A program made the translations under genes and the position numbers. Shown here piece after piece: positions 54,154-64,000 of a stretch of DNA of 64,000 bases. Source of the DNA: Limonium bicolor (lineage: Eukaryota > Streptophyta > Magnoliopsida > Caryophyllales > Plumbaginaceae). The notes under the pieces are model-generated. The model did not search any database and was not told the origin of the DNA. It saw nothing but the letters and a program-made list of their open reading frames with translations. The stretch spans positions 98,987,298-99,051,297 of the forward strand of contig CM041783.1 in the NCBI GenBank assembly GCA_023374045.1. The letters are read 5' to 3'. The stretch's first letter is position 1; every line of letters begins with the position of its first letter.

Positions 54154-57100
54154 TGAAATACCCCAAACCTTAATGTGTTAATTAATCATGTACTTATAAT
54201 TTTCTAAGGCTAATTAAGTCCTTGAGATCATTGGTGAAGAAATAAAAGCCAAAAAGAAAAAGAGAATGCGTAAAAGACACAAAGCGTGAAAACGCATATT
54301 TAAATTTTAGGAGGCATATAACCTTCACTAGGGTTATAAATATATTTTTATACCCTAATTACATACTAAGAAAATGTGGGAAAAATTCCAGAAGAAAACG
54401 GATCCAAATAATGCGTTAAAACTCTAACGGAGTCTTAAAGCGCGTTTTTCGAGAAAACCCGAAAACGTGACTTTAAACAGTTAAATGACTTCGTAAAAAA
54501 AATTTATAGTTGATTATATAACTATAATTAAACATTAATGGGAGCCTAAGAACCATTAAAATTAAATAAACGAGAAAAATTGGAAAACGGGCCCGGTTTG
54601 TGAATAGTGTCAAACCGGGTAAATAAACGAGCGTTTCTGTAAAAAAATTAAAAACGCTCCAGCATGTGTTACTGTAAGGGGGCCGGTTTTAATATGTTAA
54701 TTAGCTCTCTCACACTCTTGACTAGTTAGCTAGTTAAATAAGTCAAAAAGCAATAAAACAAAAGTAACTTATACCCACCCACACTCTCTCTCCTCCTTTA
54801 TTTTCTTTTTCCCCTCTCTTTCCTCTTCCTTCTTCCTCAAGAGATTTTCTTCTCTATCTCTCTGTTGCTGAACGACATTGCAGCCCCCATGGCATCCTCC
54901 ACTTCTTCTCCTTGTCCAAGCTAGCTCCAAGCTTAAATCACAAAAATAATTACATATTTGTGATCCTCTCACCAAGCTCTACACTTCCCTCTTTTCAAAA
55001 TCCGAAAATAATGAAGTTCATCTCCATGGGTTTTTCCCATTTGAAGAGAAAATGGCACCAATGGGAAGCTTGGAGTCTCCTCTTTCAAACAAGGTAAAAA
55101 TCTCCATGAAAAACCTCATTTTTCTCCATCTTGTAGAGCTGGCCGATTTTGCCCTCTCTCACACCTTGTTTTCTTCTTGATTTTGAGCTTCAATCCAACT
55201 CTCCAATGGTGGAATAATCTCCTTCTTGATTCAAGGGTGAGAACCTCTCTTGAAAGGCCCAAAAAGGTAAACCCTAACTTGTGTTCTAAGCCCTTTGATT
55301 GGATTGAGATTTCCTAAGGGTTTAGCTAATTAATTGAGTATGTTTTGTGTTTATTGAATGTTGGGATGGAGTTTGGCAACTCCATTCCCACTTGACCGAA
55401 ATTGAGAAGTGGAGGGGCAAGAGGAGAACTAAAAGAGAACTTGTGAAATTAAGGTAAGAAATCCACCTTAAACCTTGTTTGTAATTTTAGGTGTTTGGGA
55501 TGGGTAAACAAAGTAATGAACCCAAATTATGGATTGCAATCCATGTTGGAAATTGTGTTTAGTTGATTTTGGAGAGAGATTGTGAAATTGATGTTGAATT
55601 AAGGGCCTTGGAGCCAAGTGTTTTGAGTTTGTGTTTATATTGTGGTTTATTGAGATTTTAGAGATTATGTTATTGTTGATGGACTTTGAGAATTTATTAT
55701 GTGCTGGTAGACCCTTGAAAGGGTGTGGCTAGATTAGGAATGAAAAGGATGAGAATTGTTGAAAAGGGATGTGTAAGGTTTATGGGGAGGTTATGGCGAA
55801 AGTTTGGTAGAAAATGAGTGTTTTGATGATGGCTTGGTGAATGGGAGAACCTTGATGTTTGTAGTGTTGAGTAGAGTGGTTTAATAGCCTTGAAATGGTA
55901 GTTGGAGAATGTGTGAAGTGATGCAAAATCTGTAGCAAAAATGTGTATAAGTGTCTTGGACTTGTTTGAGAAGAATTAGAGTGGTAAGATCATGTACTTA
56001 GAATGCTAGAAGTGGCATTGGTAGAGGGAGTATTAAATGGTAAAGATTAGAACAAAAATCTGTAGCATTGAAGAATGAAAATTGGCATGAGTGCTGGAAT
56101 GGAATGAGGAAAAATTGTGTAAGTTGATTTAGAATTGAGTAATGAATTTGGTGGATGAACTAAGGTGATTTAGGGGACCTAATGGGTGTTTAAACATGTA
56201 GGAAACATGTGGAAATGATTGGGGAAAGATTGGGTGAGAATTGAGGTGAGTTTGGAGTTCAAAGTAGAGAATTAAAAGGGGTTCTGCAGCCGACCTACCC
56301 AGGCGACCTACCCCAGGCTGGGTCGGTCGGGTTGAATTTGTAACTCGGATGCTCTCTGCACCCGACCCACCCAGGCGACCTACCCAGGGTGGTCGGTCGG
56401 CCACTTATAATTTTTTTTTCTTTTTTTTTAGGCTCCTAATGATGAGGATTGGTATGTAATGACGTTATAAGGTTGTTTAAGACATGTTAGGTGTGTTATA
56501 ATGACAATTAAGTGAGTGAAAAGTTGTTGTAAAATGTGAAAGTAAAACAAGTTAAAAATGTGAAGTTATTTAACTAGTTAACGGGGTTAACTATGGGCAT
56601 TAGATGTTAAACAATCATATTACCCCGATGTTAATGAAAGCAATTACAATGTTACCAGTTGTTCGAGAGTTATTCGAGGGACATAAGAGGACACATTAGA
56701 GTGGACCATGGTGACAGGTATGGTTTTCTTGCAACCTGTGTCCTACCGGATTACACCGGCTTGTATGCCAATGTGTTTTTATGTGTGTTTGCCACCTTGC
56801 AAGATAAAGCATGAAATGAGTTTATACTAATTCATTATTGTGGCGTAATTAATTCCGATACCGCTTAACCCTAATTATGTGTTAAATAATAGTTAACCGA
56901 CCTTAGGTTCACATAAGAGATCGGTATTCGGAATAAACGTCCCAACCCACGGGAACGTTCTAACTACGGCTATCGCGTGTGTTTATGTATGTTGTGACTG
57001 TGTGATGTATGTGACTTTGCTTTGTGTGTTGTTGCTATCGGATACAGTTATCCATGTTTGTTAAAAAGGGATGTTATTCCCGTTCTGGTCTAACAGAGTT

Positions 57101-58234
57101 AGTAACACTATGTGATGTATGTATGTGATGAGTTCCATAAAGGAACCTTTAACTAATATGTATATGTTATGTATGGTGAGGAATCCGGTCGTTCCGGTCG
57201 CGCGTGTTGTTTGGGAGTTGATGTATATATGTGAATTAACTCCCATCCTGTTATGTTAGGGTTGTTTTCCTTCATTGGATTTTGACCTCCCACTAGCTTA
57301 GCCAAAGCTTACCTACCTAACTTCCAATCGGGTTAGGGGGAAATCATGTGTAATGTTGGTAGGGTGTTGATGCCTATGTTCGCTTCGACTCCCTCTCTAT
57401 TATGTTGCGGTTGTTTTTCCTCCTTGAATTACAACCACCCACAAGCTTAACCAAGGCTTACCTACCTCATCATTATTGGAGCTAGGGGGAAATTGTGCAA
57501 GGTGTGATCGGTCCTATATGAGGCCGCCACACCTAAGTAAAGAAAATGTATGTATGTTGTGCTCGGGCTTCTATCACCCCGGCACTCCCTAAGTAAAGTT
57601 TATGTTCCCTAAGAAGAGTGGAACTAAGTTGTGTGTATGTTATCAAGTGAAGTGTATGGTTATGTTGTGTGTGCTAATCTTGTGTTTGTGTCCTACTAAT
57701 GGATGTTTGCTTTTAAGCATGAAGTATGTGTGTAGTTGTGTATGTTTAAATAAAATCAATCGCATGCTAAGACGACAATTAGTTGTGTGTGGCCCGGTAG
57801 CATGCGGGCTGCGGGATTACCATACCAGCAAAGGTGCTGAGCCCCTTGGGGGCCACCCTTTTCTTCCTTTTCTATTTCAGGTACAAGGAGCTGGAAGCCG
57901 TTCGAGAGTAGGACGGGGTAGTTATTTGTACGTGGTAGTCATGAGAATTGTGGATGTATCGTAGGTGTAGTAAGACCGAATTTGTATCGGCGTAGTTGGA
58001 AGATACTCGGTACATTGTAATGTAAGTGTATAATGATCGTTGGACATGGAACGGGATTTATGTGTAGTTGCTCGGGAGTTTAGTCCATCAGACTGGTACA
58101 ATGTATGTATGTTAGCCTTGTTAGCCACGTGGGTGGCTAACGGCGTGTAACACCAAGGAGTTAAGTTATGTTGTGAGTTGTGATTTCCGCTGCAAGCTGT
58201 TGTTAAGTGTGTTGTTAGTAGTTGGGGTGTTACA
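54154..58234 (+). repeat. Element B copy 3, 5' LTR
   Basis: This LTR is 4,081 bases, full-length type with both hairpins (first near 56288) and 5'-type diagnostic bases. Confidence 0.8.
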
Positions 58235-60179
58235 AAAAGTGGTATCAGAGTGAAGTATCGCTCTGGGTCGGTCAAGATGAAGGTGAAATTGAAGATGTAC
58301 AATACAATAAGAATAATGAAGGGGGTAAACGAAGCTCGAAGTTATCAAGAGTCGCGCAGCAGAAACTAGTGAGCCAGCGATTCAAGAGTTGGATGTACGT
58401 TGTGAACATGAGTGAATGGCAATTATTAATGCCTAGAAGTTTCACAGGCCAGAATCGAAACTGGTTATGAATTAAATAAACTCTAAGGAGAATTCTTGGT
58501 TAGGGACTAAACCGCCAATATGGCTAAGATCCTCAAACCAGAACATATTGTATAATAAACCGTGTGGAGATACAACACTTCACGACGGTAGGACGTTATA
58601 AACCAGTGGTTAAGTGATTGATTACGTGGGCGTAATCCCTTTTAAGGGGGGTAGAGCGCAAAACCGTTTAGTGTGTTTACCGTACAAGTGTACGTGAACT
58701 ATGGTGTGCATAGCACAAAATGATTTGTTTAGATGATTGGTGCGTGCCTTACATAAACATACGCATTCATTCATGGTTTAATTGTGGTAATTGCGCACAG
58801 AAGATGCGAATACCATGGTAACAAGTGTGTTATTTTGTTAATAGATGTGTGTGAAAGTACAGATATAAGGGAGTAAAGAGACTCCCGGGGAAATAAAACC
58901 CCGACTATGTATGTTCATATAATACTAAATGTAAAACCGTGTATTGTATTTTGATAAAGTATATATATACAGTATTGTGATTTATGAAGAGGTATGACAC
59001 CGATATAGAACCTAGTAAGAATTAAAATTCCCTAGGTAACTCGGATTAAGTTGAATTTGGGTGATGATTGATAGACGGAGTTCTATCCCTTGGAGATGTA
59101 ATGATTATGACTAGATGGATTAAAAGATAGAAAATGGTACATGCTTGAATTAGCTGTTGTTTGAAAATGAAGTGGGAGGTGAAACTTGATTATCATAAGA
59201 TCAAGGGAAGCCGAACACAAATTGGGGTGGAAAGATAATTCAACACTGATGCTGATCACATCAGGGTTGGATGAATCTTGAAACTCCCTATAAGTGGTCA
59301 CAAATAATCACATCAAGAATAAGATGCAGTTAACAATAATTGGACTTGGAGTTGTATTGAGTTTTCAAAAGAGTTTTAAATTGGGTTTCAAATTTTCAAT
59401 TGGTACTTTCAAGACTTCAATATCTCTAAGATTCTTAAGTGGTATTTTCAAAGGAAGGACTACTTTTACTTGACCTTGTAAAAAGGATCTTCAATTGGTA
59501 TTTTCCAATAAAGGATTTCATTCTACTTAACCTCATATAGAGTATTTTCGTATTACTTGCTCACGAGCTGAGGATGTATGAGCCTTTGTCTTCGGACCGG
59601 TGACATGAGAAGTATATTTTAAAGATGTATGCAATTGTTTTGATCTCCCAAAGGAACGGGGACCAGAAAATGTCCATCGCGACCGGGTTCTGGGGTCACA
59701 GTGTATATGTACTCAACATGGGTCTCGAACCCATGAAGAGATGGAAAAGGAATTTCTGGTTGTTATACATGCTAAGACATGTTGTGTGGTATATGTAATA
59801 AATATTGTTTTGACCTCGAGTCCTAATGTGGTTGAGTTCCGGAAGTGTTATGTTACCTAGACCATGTGTCTAAAGGTCGTTATGTTATCAAGACCTAAGT
59901 GTCTAAATGTTGTTATGCTACCCAGACCTAAGAGTCTAAGGGTTGTCATGTAGGTACAATGTTGTTAAGGTACGGACCACTAAGTCCGAGGTTACTATGT
60001 AAGTATGTTATGTATGTATGGATGTGAACGTGTATATGTACCCGGACCGTTAAGTTCGAGGTTGTGACGTAAAGTATGTTGTTATGGAAGTTTTATGTTG
60101 CAAGTAATCCCCGTATTCTAACCAATGATGTGTGGGAAGTGTGAACTTCGAGGACGAAGTTCTTTTAAGGGGGGTAGAT
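58235..60179 (+). other. Internal region of B copy 3, non-coding
   Basis: No coding sequence. The stem-loop repeats and polypurine tract (60167-60179) are as in copy 1. Confidence 0.75.
58240..58250 (+). other. Primer-binding site of B copy 3
   Basis: TGGTATCAGAG after the LTR end. Confidence 0.85.
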
Positions 60180-63100
60180 TGAAATACCCCAAACCTTAAT
60201 GTGTTAATTAATCATGTACTTATAATTTTCTAAGGCTAATTAAGTCCTTGAGATCATTGGTGAAGAAATAAAAGCCAAAAAGAAAAAGAGAATGCGTAAA
60301 AGACACAAAGCGTGAAAACGCATATTTAATTATTTTAGGAGGCATATAACCTTCACTAGGGTTATAAATATATTTTATACCCTAATTACATACTAAGAAA
60401 ATGTGGGAAAAATTCCAGAAGAAAACGGATCCAAATAATGCGTTAAAACGCTAACGGAGTCTTAAAGCGCGTTTTTCGAGAAAACCCGAAAACGTGACTT
60501 TAAACAGTTAAATGACTTCGTAAAAAAAAAATTATAGTTGATTATATAACTATAATTAAACATTAATGGGAGCCTAAGAACCATTAAAATTAAATAAACG
60601 AGAAAAATCCGGAAAACGGGCCCGGTTTGTGAATAGTGTCAAACCGGGTAAATAAACGAGCGTTTCTGTAAAAAAATTAAAAACGCTCCAGCATGTGTTA
60701 CTGTAAGGGGGCCGGTTTTAATATGTTAATTAGCTCTCTCACACTCTTGACTAGTTAGCTAGTTAAATAAGTCAAAAAGCAATAAAACAAAAGTAACTTA
60801 TACCCACCCACACTCTCTCTCCTTTATTTTCTTTTCTTTTTCCCCTCTCTTTCTTCCTTCTCTCAAGCGATTTTCTTCTCTCTCTCTTGTTGCTGAACGA
60901 CATTGCAGCCCCCATGGCTTCCTCCACTTCTTCTCCTTGTCCAAGCTAGCTCCAAGCTTAAATCACAAAAATAATTACATATTTGTGATCCTCTCACCAA
61001 GCTCTACACTTCCCTCTTTTCAAAATCCGAAAATAATGAAGTTCATCTCCATGGGTTTTTCCCATTTGAAGAGAAAATGGCACCAATGGGAAGCTTGGAG
61101 TCTCCTCTTTCAAACAAGGTAAAAATCTCCATGAAAAACCTCATTTTTCTCCATCTTGTAGAGCTGGCCGATTTTGCCCTCTCTCACACCTTGTTTTCTT
61201 CTTGATTTTGAGCTTCAATCCAACTCTCCAATGGTGGAATAATCTCCTTCTTGATTCAAGGGTGAGAACCTCTCTTGAAAGGCCCAAAAAGGTAAACCAT
61301 AACTTGTGTTCTAAGCCCTTTGATTGGATTGAGATTTCCTAAGGGTTTAGCTAATTAATTGAGTATGTTTTGTGTTTATTGAATGTTGGTATGGAGTTTG
61401 GCAACTCCATTCCCACTTGACCGAAATTGAGAAGTGGAGGGGCAAGAGGAGAACTAAAAGAGAACTTGTGAAATTAAGGTAAGAAATCCACCTTAAACCT
61501 TGTTTGTAATGTTTAGGTGTTTGGGATGGGTAAACAAAGTAATGAACCCAAATTATGGATTGCAATCCATGTTGGAAATTGTGTTTAGTTGATTTTGGAG
61601 AGAGATTGTGAAATTGATGTTGAATTAAGGGCCTTGGAGCCAAGTGTTTTGAGTTTGTGTTTATATTGTGGTTTATTGAGATTTTAGAGATTATGTTATG
61701 TTGATGGACTTTGAGAATTTATTATGTGCTGGTAGACCCTTGAAAGGGTGTGGCTAGATTAGGAATGAAAAGGATGAGAATTGTTGAAAAGGGATGTGTA
61801 AGGTTTATGGGGAGGTTATGGCGAAATTTTGGTAGAAAATGAGTGTTTTGATGATGGCTTGGTGAATGGGAGAACCTTGATGTTTGTAGTGTTGAGTAGA
61901 GTGGTTTAATAGCCTTGAAATGGTAGTTGGAGAATGGTGTGAAGTGATGCAAAATCTGTAGCAAAAATGTGTATAAGTGTCTTGGACTTGTTTGAGAAGA
62001 ATTAGAGTGGTAAGATCATGTACTTAGAATGCTAGAAGTGGCATTGGTAGAGGGAGTATTAAATGGTAAAGATTAGAACAAAAATCTGTAGCATTGAAGA
62101 ATGAAAATTGGCATGAGTGCTGGAATGGAATGAGGAAAAATTGTGTAAGTTGATTTAGAATTGAGTAATGAATTTGGTGGATGAACTAAGGTGATTTAGG
62201 GGACCTAATGGGTGTTTAAACATGTAGGAAACATGTGGAAATGATTGGGGAAAGATTGGGTGAGAATTGAGGTGAGTTTGGAGTTCAAAGTAGAGAATTA
62301 AAAGGGGTTCTGCAACCGACCTACCCAGGCGACCTACCCCAGGCTGGGTCGGTCGGGTTGAATTCTGTAACTCGGATGCTCTCTGCACCCGACCCACCCT
62401 TTAACTAATATGTATATGTTATGTATGGTGAGGAATCCGGTCGTTCCGGTCGGCGTGTTGTTTGGGAGTTGATGTATATATGTGAATTAACTCCCATCCT
62501 GTTATGTTAGGGTTGTTTTCCTTCATTGGATTTCGACCTCCCACTAGCTTAGCCAAAGCTTACCTACCCAACTTCCAATCGGGTTAGGGGGAAATCATGT
62601 GTAATGTTGGTAGGGTGTTGATGCCTAAGTTCGCTTCGACTCCCTCTATTATGTTGCGGTTGTTTTTCCTCCTTGAATTACAACCCCACAAGCTTAACCA
62701 AGGCTTACCTACCTCATCATTATTGGAGCTAGGGGGAAATTGTGCAAGGTGTGATCGGTCCTATATGAGGCCGCCACACCTAAGTAAAGAAAATGTATGT
62801 ATGTTGTGCTCGGGCTTCTATCACCCCGGCACTCCCTAAGTAAAGTTTATGTTCCCTAAGAAGAGTGGAACTAAGTTGTGTGTATGTTATCAAGTGAAGT
62901 GTATGGTTATGTTGTGTGTGCTAATCTTGTGTTTGTGTCCTACTAATGGATGTTTGCTTTTATGCATGAAGTATGTGTGTAGTTGTGTATGTTTAAATAA
63001 AATCAATCGCATGCTAAGACGACAATTAGTTGTGCGTGGCCCGGTAGCATGCGGCTGCGGGATTACCATACCAGCAAAGGTGCTGAGCCCCTTGGGGGCC

Positions 63101-63478
63101 ACCCTTTTCTTCCTTTTCTATTTCAGGTACAAGGAGCTGGAAGCCGTTCGAGAGTAGGACAGGGTAGTTATTTGTACGTGGTAGTCATGAGAATTGTGGA
63201 TGTATCGTAGGTGTAGTAAGACCGAATTTGTATCGGCGTAGTTGGAAGATACTCGGTACATTGTAATGTAAGTGTATAATGATCGTTGGACATGGAACGG
63301 GATTTATGTGTAGTTGCTCGGGAGTTTAGTCCATCAGACCGGTACAATGTATGTATGTTAGCCTTGTTAGCCACGTGGGTGGCTAACGGCGTGTAACACC
63401 AAGGAGTTAAGTTATGTTGTGAGTTGTGATTTCCGCTGCAAGCTGTTGTTAAGTGTGTTGTTAGTAGTTGGGGTGTTA
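60180..63478 (+). repeat. Element B copy 3, 3' LTR (short type, end clipped)
   Basis: About 3.3 kb, with the shared deletion near 62399 and 3'-type bases. The last CA is missing. Confidence 0.8.
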
Positions 63479-64000
63479 GTCTTACTGTCCAAGATTCTTT
63501 GAGGAGTCTCCACGGATCTCATGTTTGGTTCCAAAGTAAACCTCTCAGGTTCTAACACATGGGAGGGGTGGTGCATGTATTTCTTTAGCTGTGAAACATG
63601 AAAAACATCATGCACTTTACCCAGCTCAGCAGTAAATTCAACCTGTAAGCAACCGGGCCCACCCGCTCCGTAATCTCATAAGGACCAACAAATTTCGGGC
63701 TTAATTTACCCTTCTGCCCAAACCTGAATACACCCTTCATCGGTGAAACTCGCAGAAATACCTGGTCGCCCACTGTGAACTTCAGGTCCCGTCGTCGAAC
63801 ATCAGCATACGACTTCTGCCTATCTTGAGCAGCTTTCATGTTCTCCCTGATTTGCTGAACTTCAGCCTTAACTTGTTCTAAATACTCTGGTCCTATAATG
63901 ACCGTCTCACTCGACTCATCCCAGCAGAGCGGTGTACGACATGGTCTACCGTACAACGCTTGAAAAGGTGCCATCTTGATCGAAGTGTGATAGCTGTTGT
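63479..64000 (-). pseudogene. Element A integrase, unit 3 (cut by window end)
   Basis: The C-terminal half of integrase is present: ALYGRPCRTPLCWDESSE, a long helical stretch, GDQVFLRVSPMKGVFRFG, GPYEITERVGPVAYRLN and HDVFHVSQLKKY. One base is missing in the GPY region near 63632, splitting the frame. The catalytic core lies past the window edge. Confidence 0.82.

Larger units (their letters stand above)
54154..63478 (+). mobile_element. Element B copy 3 nested in A unit 3
   Basis: The 5' LTR is 54154-58234, primer site 58240-58250, internal region 58235-60179 and 3' LTR 60180-63478. The right end lacks five bases: the LTR end CA and the first three bases of the CTAGT duplication are gone, joining GTGTTA directly to GTCTTACTG. 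The loss lies between two TA dinucleotides. Confidence 0.86.

Overview
This window is plant nuclear DNA, almost certainly from a flowering plant. It consists almost entirely of nested LTR retrotransposons. The evidence is plant-type LTRs of about 4 kb, primer-binding sites for plant initiator-Met and other tRNAs, Ty3/gypsy gag-pol of Tat and Tekay/Del type, GT-AG introns, and no single-copy host gene. The species cannot be named from the sequence.

Layout. (i) 1-982: unassigned repeat-like DNA rich in TGGGCC motifs; its right end is probably the start of an LTR. (ii) 983-5745: a fold-back composite of two head-to-head, diverged LTRs of a Tat/Ogre-like family, each with its own primer-binding site, plus a third LTR fragment in the middle. 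(iii) 5746-10003: the left part of a decayed Tat/Retand-type element ('C') on the + strand: LTR end, TATA box, primer site, frameshifted gag, probable intron, protease and reverse transcriptase. It is cut off at the start of RNase H by the next insertion. (iv) 10004-64000: a tandem array with a period of about 19.75 kb, still running at the window edge. Its unit is a minus-strand Tekay/Del-like Ty3/gypsy element ('A', LTRs about 4.2 kb, internal region about 6.2 kb). Neighbouring A copies share LTRs: LTR1 10004-14207, LTR2 29752-33959, LTR3 49515-53714. Every A copy carries the same nested insertion of a second, non-coding element ('B', about 9.3 kb, + strand) in its chromo-like tail, flanked in two copies by the 5-bp duplication CTAGT.

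The most interesting content is in A. Between the gag zinc knuckle and the protease lies an AlkB-type Fe(II)/2-oxoglutarate dioxygenase reading frame of plant ALKBH1 type, with the HxD, second His and RxxxxxR motifs all present. Gag appears to be split by short introns whose phases restore the reading frame. The donor after the zinc knuckle is in phase with two acceptors just before the protease, so splicing could remove the AlkB cassette and leave a continuous gag-pol. A different acceptor could instead join gag to AlkB. A captured nucleic-acid demethylase-like gene inside an alternatively spliced retrotransposon would be unusual.

How the parts relate. A carries the protein-coding functions. 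B carries none but has the same LTR termini, the same primer site and the same polypurine-tract neighbourhood, so B looks like a non-autonomous partner of A-type elements. LTR-specific variants of B are shared across units. B therefore inserted once, its LTRs diverged, and the A+B block was then multiplied by unequal recombination. Pol of unit 2 is the best preserved (one in-frame TAG). Unit 1 carries many extra 1-4 base deletions, which may be real decay or assembly error.
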